From positions 16,881,094-16,945,093 of the forward strand of contig CM039187.1 of NCBI GenBank assembly GCA_008360975.2: a stretch of DNA of 64,000 nt, written 5' to 3'. Positions 1-13,395 of the stretch are shown here, piece by piece. The position numbers and the translations under genes were made by a program. This DNA is from Lichenostomus cassidix. Lineage: Eukaryota; Chordata; Aves; Passeriformes; Meliphagidae. The notes under the pieces were generated by a model. It was not told the origin of the DNA. It saw only the letters and a list, made by a program, of their open reading frames with translations, and made no database searches. Position 1 is the first letter of the stretch. Every line of letters starts with the position of its first letter.

Positions 1-3000
1 ATACCTCATTGTCTTGAGGACTTTATCACAGTGGTATGAAAGAAAACCAGTGTGTGACTGTTTTCCCGCAATAAAGTTCTTTTAGTCTCAGGAAGGACAG
101 TTTTGGTTTGTAAATTCATTGCTCTCACAGTCAGGACTTCACACTTGACCGGAGTAGCTGATACACTGTGAAGACTCTGATCTGGCATGCAGTCTGCATG
201 CGGTCTGCAAACAGTCTGTCTGACATGAAAGGAAGAGAGAGGCACTTCACCCATGTTTTTTACATTTTTAACTTAGAAAGATCTAAAAGTTTAAAACGTT
301 GTCTGTTGAAACAGGGGGGGAAAAAAAGGAGACTTAATATCACCAGTAAGTTTCACAAACTTGTCTCCAAACTGCCAGAGTGCTGCTATCAGGGGAAATT
401 ATTTCTGTTCTTGTAAAAGTCAAACACTGGGTTTTGAATGGGAAATTACCCTTACAAAATATTCTTTGCTTCTTTCCTTTATAAAAAGTCCTTCAAAATT
501 GACTGACTCTGAATGGAATGCTTTATTTCATTCAAAACTTCTATCTTTCTCATTTTACTTTGTGGCTTGCAATTTTGGAAGTGATGACATCCTCAGAGCT
601 GTAGCACTGGAGAAGTGCAGAATTTCCCATGTCTCTGGCAGCACATATTACTGTGCTAAATCCCAGCTAAACCCATAGCCTGCTTGTCTGCACTGCCAAG
701 GGGCAGGATACCAGGCAGGGTGAGCCTCTGCCTTTTCTCTCCCATCCACATCCCTCCCCTCTGCCTTGCTGACAGCTAAGTCCAGGTTTTCATCCCTGCT
801 CATGAGTGTGCCCAGGTATGGGTTCACTGTCAGCCAGGAACTCCTGAGCTCCTGCATGACAGAACAAAGTGGAAACATCCAAATCATCCCAGGCTTCATC
901 TCCTTCCTACACTGACAAATTGGCCTCCTGGCCCAAACTATTTTCAAGGGGAGAGAGCTGACAAGGGCATTAAGCACCTTTAAGCTCTGGTGTTACTCAG
1001 GAGATTTTCTGAGCAGCCCTAACCTAGAGTGCACAGCAGGGACCATGCTGGTCTGCACCATCTCTTGAGCAACAAACCAAGCATCCTCTGCTGACTGCTG
1101 CATGGGGCAAATGGCAAATTAGGTCTCTAGAAAAAAGAGTCACAGGTTCTTGCCTAAAAACCAGTGTACTCCAAAGTGTCCCAGCCAGAAGCTCATTCAT
1201 CTGATTCAGACCACAAGTCATCCAGTGGAGACAGAGCTAAAGGGATTCCCAAGCAGATTGCCCATCAGCCATGCTAGGATATGTGTCAGGGATAACTAAC
1301 ATTTTGCATACTTCATCTTTTGCCATGGCCTGACTGACTCCAGCAAGAGCAATGTCTCCAGCTCCACACTGCCAGGGCTAAGTGCAACCAGCCGAACATC
1401 TTACATTGTGTCTGGCCTGGGAGCAATAAAATCCCACCCTGACAGGGCAAGTGGGATCCATCTGTCAGGTTTCCAGCCCAAACAGGAATCGGGCTGGACA
1501 GATTGGGTTTTAGCTGAAAGATGTATCTCGGCAGTGTGGACAAACATGAGCAGTCCCTGGAGCAGGCGGAAGCAGCAGCGGAAAGGCTCGGGAGAGCTGG
1601 TGCTGCTGAGGATGGACTTGTGACACGAAACAACAAACAGCGTGTCTGGTGAGCTTGGCATAACAACCCAGGCACATGTGAAGGAAGAATCACTCTAAAC
1701 ACAAGAATGGGACCAGATGAGTTGATTTCAATGGTTTATTGTAAGAAAGCTCCTTAGATTACGCAGATTAAAATCTTCATGGAAACACTTCTGGAGACTG
1801 TGTGTTGCTCAGCTTCCTGCACAAGGCGCTGCTTGGTCATGGCTATGTGGAATAGCAAACTTAGAAGAGGGGGGTTTATTAGTTTATTTTTATTACAAGA
1901 ATACAGAGCTCATGTATCTCTATATTGGTTTCCTCTTATGCTGGAGGAAAGTAAATCTCCACTTCAGAGTAACCCACAAGTGAAGGAAAAGACAAAGTAA
2001 AGCAAGGAGTAGGCATTCAGCAGAGCTTTTCCCTTCAGCCCCTGCAAAGCATAGCCCAGGACTATCAGGCTTGAGAAGGGGAGCAGCCAGGCTTCAGTTT
2101 TCCTAGCTCTGGGGCTCCACAATAAAACTGAATAACCTGAATTATTCAGCTGTGGGATCAGGGAAGGAGATAAAACTTGACATGTCAGCCTGGTCCTTAG
2201 TACATCCTTCATCCCAGCAGTGCAGAAGCAGAAGATAAATGACTAGTGCTGAGGTTGCATGTGATGGCAGAAGTTCCCAGTGTGTGCTTGAAGTTTTTCT
2301 ATGATGCCCCTGAGATCCTTCTAGGGAAGAGGAGCTCTGCTCACAGTGGTCTGTTTGGTGAAAAAGCTTTAATTTTTTGTGATTACAATGTGCCCAGTGA
2401 GGGTAATTATGTTGAATTCCACTACTGCTTTCACCCGGAGCAAGATTGCAGATTGAGCAATGAACACTAGAAGTAAAAACCCACTGCCTCATACTTAATG
2501 CACTCACTGCACTCAGCTTCCCCCCACAGACCACAGGGACACAAGGGAATGTCCTCCCATTGCAGCTGGGACAAGGAAGAGTAAAACCCTCTCTGGAGAA
2601 GCTTCTCTCTCCTCAGTGGCTGTAGAAGGAGCCAAAAGCACCCAGTTCACACAAGATGTTTAGTTTTTAGAGGGCCAAGGGCAGACACAGAGCATCCTGG
2701 GCACGCTGGCTTGTGACCACTGCTGCTCCTGGATGGAATGTCCACAGCTGAACTGTGCTAAACCCAGCTGAGAGGCCACAGAGAGCTGAGTGAAGGTCAG
2801 CTGGTGAGCAACTGGGAAATCATGAGCAGGGAAAAAGACAGAGAGTGGCTGACTTGGACCAAAACAAAAAGCAAAAAATGTGATAAATGGAGGGGGGAAA
2901 TAATTTTTACTAAATCTTAAATCCAGAGTCTCCTTTGGCTTTATGTTCTTTAATTCTGCAAAGATGGCTTTTTATCATGCCTGTTTCTAAATGAAAAATC

Positions 3001-6000
3001 TCCTTTCAAAGTGAAAAGCCAAAAACCTTCAGTTTGCAGCTATCCAGGGGGAAAGTTCTGGTGCATTAAAATCCCACTCTGTTGTTTGTCTTCCAAACTG
3101 CTTATCAAATTCTGCATGATTCTGGAAATCAGTCCAGCCACTCTGAAACTTCCCATTTCATTTATCTTCCCCCTCCTACCACGTTCCCCATTTCTCTCAC
3201 CCTTTTGTCCTGCTTTTCAGATGTGCAACTTCAAGAGGCTGCAATTCACAATCCCCAGGTATCCCTCAGCAAGTGGGGCTCAACCTCAACAATGTCTGTA
3301 GGTATTCCCTGGTTCAAATGCTCTCTAATAACATGATTATTTTGCAAAATGCTGCTGGCAGCAGGAGTTGGCTTCAGTTATACAACTTTTAAAATTAGCA
3401 GCCCCACAACCTTGAACCCACACATGGTTACATGCTCCTTCATGTCCTCCTGAGGCAGTATTTTTCTCCCACTGAATAGACATGTGAAACTGTTATTTTG
3501 GAGTGAAGTATTCATTTGAGGAAATAAAAGAAACATGGATCTAAAGTTTCAAAGCTGCAAATAAAACACCAAACTCACTGCATGTCAGGCAAAACTCACA
3601 TTTCAATGTTTTTGCCCCCAGCCCTACCAGGGGCAATGGGGACAAAACTGTCCTTAAAGACAACAAGTCAGAAAATTACATGTCTATCCAAGCTGTCATC
3701 TGAGGGTTGAGTATTCAAGCTCCTGTCTGCAATCAGATGGGACATGAAAGGTTTGGAGGGTGCTAATGACAGCAGTGATGTCACTGACCCCACCACCCAA
3801 CCCCACAGGAGACAGGGCTCTGCACACATGTGGTGGTGGCCAGCCCTGTCACCTTCATGCCATGATGGCCATTGGCTCCTTCTTGGACAATTTGGACATG
3901 GGGGCACAGAGACAGCAAGACATTTAGGCAGGTCCTACAGGAATTAGAGGAGACCTGCAATGTGAGGATAATTTTTCTCATCAAGCAGCAATTATGTTTT
4001 GTTTCAAGCTTCTTCCGACAGAAGAGAAGGAACAACTAAAAGACAAAACATTTGTACACATGAGCTGATACTGCTAACTTCCAACTAAAGCCTTTTCTTC
4101 ACAGCAGATATCATTCCAGATGCATTACCTGCCAGAAAACCAAAACACTGGTGAAATACTACATTTTAAAATACAACTAGTTATGTTATACTTTTGCCAG
4201 AGAGACAACCACTTCTGAGTGGTTTCCAGGAGTTACGTGGCTTATGGAGTCATTGGAAACAGGCAGAAAATGATAACATAATTATGGCTAATGATTTAGG
4301 TTGGGAGAGGGGTGAGCAATTATTTTTTATTATGTTTATCAACATCTTCGCTCACAACGTAATGTTGAAAATGTTCCTTTTGTGACCCAGGAAATTGAAA
4401 AGCCATTTGTGGCAGCATGTGTGAGTAACATAAGTAATTATGTATTTGTACATGTTTTATGTTGCTACAACATTATTATATCCTAGCATGTGACTTATAT
4501 ATTCTTGTAATTGTCTTATTAGGCCAGTTTGAGTTTCCAATAGCACCTATGTTGCAGTTTTTAAGATGTTTGCTTTGGAAGGAACTATGGGACACAAAAA
4601 CATATGGATCACTTTATCATATATAAAAAGCATACAGTAAAAATTTGGCTTTCATTACTGCATTAGCATGGATGTAGATATGCACTTAGTGTTGAGACTT
4701 GGTCATTCATGTGTTTATGACATTTAGAGCTGCTTTGTGTTAGTGTGGATATACATTCACTCTGCTGGACATATAACTCTCCTCTGAATATTCCTTCTGG
4801 CAAATACTGTGAGACCCAGGATAACTGAAACCAGGGCTTGTTACTGGTGAAATAAATATGCTTCCAGCCAGCTAGTTCCCCACCATATCCCTGCTTCACA
4901 TGTCCTCCATCCTGTAGTTCTGCACTGTGGTAGTTTTGCTGCTTTGATCAGGTGACTGAGACTACCTTAAGACAGTGAGATAAATCCAGCCAGACAGGGA
5001 CAGCAAGGATGGGAAACCTCCCTGAAGACTCCTGTTTTTCACTAATGGAAATGTTCCAGCTCTGTGGATAGGACTTAGTGGGCACTAGCAAGGTCTTCTC
5101 ACATGAAAAGGACATATGACACTGTGGGTGCACAGTAGGAGCAAATGGAAGCTCTGTGTGGGTGAGGATTGCTTCTCTCAAGGCCAGGGCACCTTGCTGC
5201 AATGGAGAGCTGGTGGAGCCATGCCTGGGACACTGAACAAATAGTCTGACTGTAGGAAAATATATGAACTTTGTCATCATTCCCTCTAGTGGTTAAATCC
5301 ACATAATGCTGGAAAAGTTTAAGAATTAAGCTTCATCTCTGCTCTGAAACAAGGCAGACTCACAGTTTCTGCACTGTAGGTCATGGTCCCAATCCCAGTG
5401 ATGGTTCAAGTCAGGAACCATCAGTCAAGTGTCATGTACAGGAACACGCTGCCCTAAGAAATCTCTTGTGCACCTCTAGGTTCCTGATAATATTCAGGAA
5501 CTGAACGCCATACATTGCATTACAATGCTCAGCCTTTGCAATGGCCTAGAATGATTCTCCCTGGGATGCTTCCAGCATGACATTGGATTTTGCAGAAGAG
5601 CAAAAAGCCCATCAAGTGAGAGTTTATTTGGTGCTGAACACACCTCCATATCCAGATTAGAGCAGCAGTATTGCTGGACACCAGCAGCCCAAATAAAGGC
5701 TGCTGAGGCTGTGTGGCAAAGCACCATGCTGGTCATCACCCTTTCTGCTGCAAGTGCTTTGCCCAGCCAAACCCACTGCACAAAAGGCTGTGTTTGAAGG
5801 TCTGCAGCTGCCTCAATTTGCCAGCACATTTACATGATGGTGACAACAGCATATGGTCACCTCCACTGAGAGCACCTCACACCAGTGACTGCTGGCAGGG
5901 AGGCATCACAGCTGGTGGCCTCCATGTAAGCAAGGCAGACAGGATGGATGGACGGATGCTGAACTCTGAATTTGTCCCTGGAGGCACAGTGACTACTTTC

Positions 6001-7925
6001 TCCTGAGCTGCTGATGTTACCCTTCCCATAGATCTTTCACCCACAACAAAAAGAAACAGTTGCTGTTGAGCATAATTACAATTGGGTGTTTCCAAACATA
6101 GCATGTTGACAAGTTTCCATAAATATGAAGTTTTGAGAGCTGGACATCTTGATATTGTTAGCAACATCTGGGAAAAAAACCAAAATCTGTAGGTTCTACA
6201 TACTTAGTGGAACCAAATTTTAATTACTTTCATCTTACAAATTATTCAGCAGTTTTAGTTGTAAATTCTCAGGAAGAACATCCTTTGCCTGTAGGAATAA
6301 TGCTGAATTTGCAGAGGATGTGCTATATTTCTCTAGGGGGCCCAGGTCATAATTTTAGGTACAAAGTAAAACTCTCTCTCCATGTGGAGCCCCAGCCAAG
6401 ATCTCTGTGACATTCCATTCATGCTACCAATGGTGCATAATGATGGCAAAATGGTCTTAGCCCTACTGACAGCATGGGCCACCAGCAGTGTCTGTAAATT
6501 GCAGGTATTTATCTTATGGCTGACAGAACATGTCTAATAAAAACCCACAGCCATATTTAGAAACTAAATTAATTCTGTATAGGCTCCAGTCAAGGAGTGA
6601 GGACAATATCAAGCTGAGTTGGTACTACATCAACACAAACCAGTGGTCCCTGATGGGACTTGTTCCATTGGTAATGCCAGGCTTCATTTTCACCCAGTCA
6701 GCTGCTGTTTGGTTGACTTGGGGAGCAAGTTTTTATTCCCAACAGAGCCTTTCTGGTGACAGCATACCTCCTCAGAGCATTTCAGTGTGCAGCTCTGCTT
6801 CGTCCTTTAATCACAAAGTAAATTTCTTTTTGGAGAGCTTTAAAAGCAAGATGAAGTGAGCTTACTGTCAGTCCCTTTCCAGCCCTGGGGAATTGCGTGG
6901 GACCATTTCTCCTGCGCAATTTCTAGAAAAACTAGAGGTTGTGACCTCAGAAGAATTGTCTTCTTTCCTTACTTCTGTTGCCTTTATTGAAACAAAATTA
7001 AAAGCTTTAACCCCCTGAGAATTCAGTGATTTCACACAATTTGGCCCACTCTGATTTATACCTTTGCTAATGCAATAAACATTTTCCTGCTGTATGACTC
7101 TTTCGGCCTGATTTTCATCTCCCATTTAGCTGTCTCAGGGTAACCATCAATGATAAATGCTTTGAAAATTGGCCCCAAATTCCCCTCTGCTTCTTGCCTC
7201 CCTCTGCCTCTTGCCTCAAGGGCAAAGCTGTTCTGTTTGGTAAAGGGGAAAGACATGATGTACAATTGGACTTGTACCACTTTCCTGCGTAATTTGAGCT
7301 AATTCTGAGAAGTCTTTGCAAAAAATCAGTAAATAACAGACTTCCAGTTCACTTGTTCTAGCAGATAATTAACCACATTTTTTGAACATGATGTGGATCC
7401 ACCTGATAAAAAATATTTTAATTCAATTTTTTATGAGATGAAAATCAAAAACATAGAAAATATGTTGGGACTGACCCTAAATCACCTTTTGTTTAATTCT
7501 TCATGAGTTTTTTAAGCATTTGTTTTAAAGCAAACTAAATTAAACATTTACATAGAACATTTACAAGGAAGAAACACAAATATTTTTCTCAGAAAATGCC
7601 AAAAGGAGATATTTTCCATTTTTTATGAAAAGAGGGACTAGGGCAAAAGAAGTTCGTAAATCTGATATCAATTTATATGTTTCAATCACTCCTAGCCAGT
7701 GAAAAAAACCAACTGTTTGAAAAGTTCACATGGCTCTATTTACACATCCATTCTGGTGGCAATTTTACCCCCCATCTTGGGCTTCTGTTATTGAAAAGGT
7801 CTTAGCCATGACAGAAGAAACAATGACCCTGAAGTTCACCACAAAGACCCACAGTCTTTGCTAGTCTGAAATCTCCCCCCATTCATAATTTATCTTACCC
7901 TCAAGTCCACTAATTTGTAAACTGC
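1..7925. other. Unique non-coding DNA, no gene recognised
   Basis: I see no coding exon, RNA gene or clear interspersed repeat here. The open frames are all short (about 130 codons or fewer), overlap one another on both strands and resemble no protein I know. The only low-complexity feature of note is a G7A7 run near 314-327. The AT-rich stretch around 4400-4680 is free of simple repeats and has several TAAT-type homeodomain cores, but nothing there supports a specific call. Confidence 0.6.
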
Positions 7926-8620
7926 AAAAACAAAGACGGTGCCCAAGAACTGTGCAAGAGATTCCAGCTCTCCGGCATGCAGGAGTTCACAGAGTCCCCT
8001 GAGATAGCCCGTGAACTCGGCAGCACAAGTTTAATGTTGCCCAATAGCTTTTACAACTTACTTTCATGATCTTTTTTCAATGGCAATATAATAAATAATG
8101 TCAGTTTGGGATTTTTTTTCCCTTCCCTTTTTTTTTTTGTTGCAACAGACAGAGAGAAAATCCCTGATAAGCATCTGTTGTGGAGAAAAATTAAGTACAG
8201 TATGTATACACAGAACACATATTAGTTTCCCAAATCGTCTTAATGATGGGCTATAAATATGTTTTTGGCCTGCCTGCAGGCATATTACTTTTGGCTGTGA
8301 TCATGTCAGCTTCCATTACTAGAGCTAGATCTGTATTTTTAATGGACAAGTAACATAAATGTAGCCACAAAACAAGAGCTCTTTTTCCTGTGCACTGATC
8401 ATAAGCTCCATCATATTTCATAGGGGTGGTGTATTATCGAAGAGTCACCTGTCTGACAGGGGTATAAAGCAGATGTCTTAATTGCTCGGAGGATCTTGTG
8501 GCATTATCTTGTGAGTGCTGCAGGAACAGGATGCTCTACCCTCAGAGTAGCTCAAGATATTAAATATCTGTACTCTGCCTCCTTAAAGGCTCTCTTATGG
8601 CTTGGTTAGATCCATGTCCT
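7926..8620. promoter_or_regulatory. Candidate conserved non-coding element
   Basis: This stretch differs from its surroundings in keeping several CpG dinucleotides in otherwise CpG-poor DNA and in packing many transcription-factor-like words. It contains a perfect 8-bp inverted repeat (7983-7990 against 8011-8018), a CCTGTC-T-GACAGG palindrome near 8446-8459 that resembles TGIF/MEIS sites, a TGCCTGCAGGCA palindrome near 8273-8284 and several TAAT cores. Around 8107-8140 there are short T runs. Open frames are short. The enhancer interpretation is inference from texture only; conservation could not be tested here. Confidence 0.25.
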
Positions 8621-11494
8621 GTATTTCCAAGGACTGACTGCCAAATACATTTATCCAGCTGCTAGCTTCTCACCAGAAGTGGCCACATTGCTGCACCACA
8701 GTGAATAACCTCTAACCCATCACAGAGTGCTGCTATGAAGCTTTTGTAGGTAAAATTCTTTAGGGTAATCAGACGAAATTTACAGAGCAGGAATTATCCG
8801 CAACGGTCAGAGTTAATTATATCATCAAATATTTGACCACAGCTGGATTAAGCAGTTGGACAGACTCTAGATAAAGGGGAACTCCAGAAAAGTACTGTAA
8901 ACATTTTGTTCCAACAACAGTATTTCATCAAATTCCCAGCGTCCAAGAAAGCCTAAGCTCACTGGACTTAATGGCACAAAATGTAGTTGCTGCTAATTCT
9001 TGAACAGAAGATGAAATGCGGGGAAGAGTGCTGGAATTGCAGAGGGTTTAAGGTGGAGGAGGAATGAATTGTGGAGGAGAGGGATAAAGTCCTTGCAGCA
9101 AGGCAGCACTGGGAATGAATGGATACCATACAGCAAGGAGAGCAAGAGCAAATAAAGAAAATTAATTCTTCAAAGGAAACAGAGACAGAAACAAGAAACA
9201 AATTAAATATGCTAAGTAAGTTATTCACTTGACAAGACTGGGTTTGGATTTCAGTTTGGCAAGAAATATGCCTGAAGCACAGAGCACACACCTTCAAATC
9301 CTACTAAATTCAGTAGCAGCATGCTTACATTTCAATGTAGGTACTTAATTATAATTCTGCTGAGAAAAAGGCACAATGCACAGTCCTTGTCAATGGCAAA
9401 CTCTTGCTGTCTGTCATGAATTTGGTATCAGGCAAACAAGCCCAGTTATAGCAAAAATTCAATATTCAACTTTACAGAAAGTTTGGATTATTAGAATCCA
9501 GGTTCATAATTTATTAATAAACTTTGTAACTTTCAATGACCTTCACCAAATACTGGTTAATTAAAAGTCCTATGATCACAGTATAGGTAATTATGTGATG
9601 GTTTGGGGCAGGGAAAGAAGAAAGCAAGTTTGGGTTAGCCAATCCCATCTAGTGACCTCAGCTGGAGGCACCTTCCTTGCCTGCAGGGCCTGGATTAAGC
9701 TGACCTGAGCAAGGGCCCGAGTTCTCTTTTCCCACACTGAAGGGGAATCTGAAATATGTCAACAATATCCGAGGAAAACAGGGGCAATGAGAAGAACTGT
9801 CAGTCTGGAGGAGCTGCCTGCAGGGATGGTGCAGAAAGCACTAGGGGCTGCTGATGTGAGCAGCCCAGTGCTGAGCCTGGGCTGCTCCATTCCTTCTCAG
9901 ACAAGTCTCTCTCTCTCTGAAGGACACCCCAGAATGATTTCCACAAAACCCATCCAACTTCAGCTCAGGGTCAGTGTGCTGGTATCAACAAGGAAGCACT
10001 TGTAAACAGAGCTAAGTTACGGAACAGCATCACAGAAAAAATTAGATTTGTTGATCCACAAATTTACTGGGAAGAAGTTACAGTTTTTATTAGGGCAGTT
10101 ATAATTCCAGACAAATTGCCCCTCAGACACAGGATGTGATAATAACAGGCAAGAGCTGTTTCATATGGCATATGCAGAGTTCCCTTGAAAAGAAATTCAA
10201 AATTGCTGTTGCTGCTGACAGTGTGTGAAGCAGAAAAAGCCCAGCTCCACCCTGAAATACCAGGCTGAGCTGTCAGGGCTGGTGAGAATTTTATCAAGTT
10301 TCAGAATCCTGTTGTCCACTTTGGTGGCAGACTCAAATAGCAGGCTGTGCCTGTTTTGATTGAGAGAAAGAGGTGAAGGAATACATTTTCCAGTGCATTA
10401 GAGAAAAAGGGTTTTCATGCCAACATCCAGGTACAAGCCCTAGTAATGAGCTTTGCAGGGGCATTAAACTGTGAGTTGGGGGAGAAAGGCAGTGAACGAA
10501 TTGTCTGTGAGTGTTTGACTATAAAGCAGTGCCTTGGGCTGGGGGTAAGTCATGTCCAGGGTAGGGAGTCACCCTGTTCTCTCACTGCAGACCGTGCCTG
10601 CAGTGGCCATGAGGGTGTGCAGAGCCAGTGCAGAGGTGTGAATGCTGGAGGCAGCTGAGAGCCAGCCCTGTCCCCAGAGCTTTGACTGGCATGGGGACAA
10701 GCACTTAGAAGAAACCGGCTACCTCACACCCTCAAAGCTCTGAATGGGTTGAAAGGCAGCAGGAAATCCTGCCCGATTCCTATGCTGGAAGGCTCTCAGG
10801 AAGGGAGAGGTGATGGAGGATGCCATGGCCACAACAAAAGCAGAGGAGCACCGTGGGCAGATACCAAACACCACCCAGGAAAAGCTGCCCACATTTGGGA
10901 ACCACAGAGAGGCCAAAGTGATGGACACCCCAGAGGAGTGTGAGATGTGCAGATGTGCAATGGTTTTTGAAAAGTGCTTACCCAACTACATAGCAGGTGG
11001 TGTTTTGATGCATTAAATTTAGTTAGATGCTATGTTAACAACATCCTTGTGGCCTGAAAACTGGACATGTTGTTTAGGTGCTCTGGGGGCTAATGTCAAG
11101 GGCCAAGGGTGTGGGAAACACAGCAGGAACATCAGGGCCAATATCTTGATCCTGGTGGAAAATGGTGCAGCAAAGATTTGGCTCTAGCTAGAATGACCTG
11201 AAGTAATTCTGGCTCCAAGTCAGACCTGATAAAGCTGCTTATTGCTACAAACAGTGGATCTGAAGTGATTTTCCAGTGAATTCTAGCCAACATCCCCAAA
11301 AAATGGGACAGTATCTGTACTAGGCCGTGGGGCAGGAGAGGGGTGCCAGCCTCCTAGAAGGCCAGAGCTTGCCACATTAAGAAGAGCAAACATAGCTTTT
11401 ATTCTCTTTTTTATTTCAGGAGTTTTCCCAGCCACAGCAGGTGTGTAAATCCATCTCTGTCTGGACCCTGTTGCAGGAGTAGCCCAGAGGACAA
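8621..11494. other. Unique non-coding DNA, no gene recognised
   Basis: Nothing in this stretch supports a gene or a named repeat. The 109-codon minus-strand frame at 8968-9297 is hydrophobic and cysteine-rich but resembles no family I know, and its high serine/leucine/cysteine content is what chance frames in this composition give. The frames around 10.7-11.0 kb overlap on opposite strands and are likewise judged spurious. Confidence 0.55.
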
Positions 11495-11620
11495 GCTCTG
11501 GAGTAGAGCCCAGAGAGGCCCTGGAATCACTATCCCTGGAGTTCTTCAGGACTCACCTGCTTTAGCAGGGAGTGGACTAGATGATCTCCAAAGGTCTTCT
11601 ATGACTCTAATGATCACCAT
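11495..11620 (+). repeat. CR1 LINE 3' end fragment (degraded)
   Basis: The sequence follows the 3' untranslated end of avian CR1 retrotransposons on the plus strand. It has the words for 'gcccagagagg', then 'tatccctggagttcttcagg', then 'ctgctttagcaggga' and finally 'tggactagatgatctcca' with 'aggt', which appear in CR1 order and spacing. The terminal 8-bp repeat that normally closes CR1 is decayed to 'atgactctaatgatc'. Only about 125 bp of the tail can be read; 5' truncation of this kind is usual for CR1. The left limit is approximate, since similarity fades around 11480. It is clearly older than the copy at 28978. Confidence 0.75.
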
Positions 11621-12235
11621 TCTGGCAAATATTAAAAGAGCCTCCTCACTTAAGCCAAGTCTGAAGACCACAAAATCTGGAGCACCAAGGTTTCTTCTAT
11701 AACCTTGGACATTTGAGTTAAAAAAAACCCTGTGAACTCCTGGAAGGGTGGAGGAGCCCAGCTAGAAGCCATGGCATGCAGTTGCTCAGCCTTCCCAAGC
11801 AGCTGCTAATGACTCACCAACCTCAGAAATGCTGCCAAGAGCCATAGGAGCCATAGGGACTGGGGGAGAATTCCTTTCTCTTCTGCATCCAATAGTTTTT
11901 ATTGAATCACAATGCTACCAGCTCTGAATCGCCGCTCCTGTCAGCAGGCAGGGGGTGCACAGATGTGCTCCTCCACTGCTTCCAAACCCACCTCCTTGGC
12001 ACAATGCTGGTACTAAAGGCCTTGATGATTGAAGCCCTTTAGTCAAAACTGCATCCAGAGATTAAATCTAGAGCTGAGTGATGGTCTTACTTCAGACACT
12101 GAGCACATGAGGAACTTGGCTAGGCTGAGGCTTGAACAGAAGCGAAGCTGTCTGAACTGTGAAAAGAGGCCCTTTGTCAGAAGGCATTTTGCTGGGGCCT
12201 TGAACAGCAGAATGTTGTACATGTGATGGCTTTTA
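11621..12235. other. Unique non-coding DNA
   Basis: I see no gene or repeat that I can name. The small frames at 12029-12258 overlap on opposite strands and show no domain or motif. Confidence 0.5.
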
Positions 12236-12600
12236 TGATAGACCCACACTACCAGCATAGGAAAACAATCATCTGTGTTTTTAAACTACTCCAAGATAAA
12301 TCACAAGTAGTGCACTATTATTGATTTATTTTCATCTCAATGGAATATTTGCGCTATAAATTACAGTTGGATAAACACAAACTGTGCATAATTTTGCATT
12401 GTTTGAACTTGTCAATGGCAGGCCTCTCTCATGTTTTCATTTTAATGTAAATCAAACTGTGAAATGTATGGATGCAATTTATTTCCAGTTATGTTTATTG
12501 GACTTGGGAAAGACTTATTAACCAGGGGCTTTACTCAAATTCTCGTTTGATTTCCGTGGATTTGACTGCCCAGCCTCTGTGGAGCTTTCATGGCTTGAGC
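12236..12600. promoter_or_regulatory. Candidate conserved non-coding element
   Basis: This block is AT-rich but not low-complexity, with many homeodomain/POU/FOX-like words: an octamer-like ATTTTGCAT, a forkhead-like ATGTTTATTGG and several ATTTA/TAAAT and TTTAATG cores. Texture of this kind is common in vertebrate developmental enhancers. I see no open frame of interest and no repeat signature. The call is an inference, and the boundaries are approximate. Confidence 0.22.
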
Positions 12601-13285
12601 ACTGCAGACCCTAAATCTGATGTAAGAGACAACAGTGGTTTTCTCACAGTGCCCTTGTGCAGTCCTGGAGTGAGGCTGTAATGGAAAGAATACATCCTGC
12701 AGAGCAGAGTGCTCAGAAGAAAGGGCTGGTGTCTGGGTGAAATCCCTGCTTGGCTGCCAAGCCTTCCCTTCATTTCAAGAGGGACAGGAGTTCAGTTTCT
12801 GTGTGTAATTTAACACTGTGGGGAGACTCACCCTCCACAACATACTGTAGATCCCTCTGGTGTCAAGGAAAAGACTGCAAGGATTCAAGAGAAGATGGTC
12901 TTTATGCAATTTTGAAATAAGGGAAACAAACCCTAAAAATGCTAACCAAATCCAGACCAGTGAGGACAAAAGAAAGGTCAGTTCCTGGCCTGTAAATGCA
13001 GTGGAGGTGTTGTCAGCCAAGGTTGCCCATGCCTGGGCATGGCACAGCTAACACTGACCTCTTCCTAAAGTGGAACAGACAGAGCAGCAGAGGTGGAAAG
13101 GCAAGAAGGACACAGGGTTTTCAGTCCTCCTTTGAATCCAGCTGAAAAATCCTGACCTGACATCTTGACAGTAGCTGCCCTGATGATTCCTCTTCAGCTC
13201 AACACTTCCCTGAGACCTTGATGGACCTTGGGGAAATCTTGGCCCTGGTAAGTCAGTAAGAGTTTTACCCTCACCCCACAACAGG
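12601..13285. other. Unique non-coding DNA
   Basis: No gene or named repeat is visible. Short frames on both strands overlap each other and none has a recognisable motif. Confidence 0.5.
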
Positions 13286-13395
13286 CTGCCCTTGGTGACT
13301 CTGAGGAAGTCTCTCATCACCATGTACCTCAGTTTCTCCAGAGGATATAATGATTTCCTGTTTGACTGAGGTGTCATGAGGACAAACTCCTGCTG
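13286..13395 (+). repeat. MIR-like SINE relic
   Basis: The order of words matches the central part of the MIR family (tRNA-derived SINEs with a shared core, spread before the amniote radiation). It reads 'ccttggtgac', then 'aagtctctcatcacc', then 'tacctcagtttctcca', then 'gaggatataatga', then a 'gaggtgtcatgaggac' block equivalent to the MIR 'tgttgtgaggat' segment. The tRNA-like head and the tail are not clear. A copy this old is expected to be about 25-30% diverged, so edges are approximate. Confidence 0.5.
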
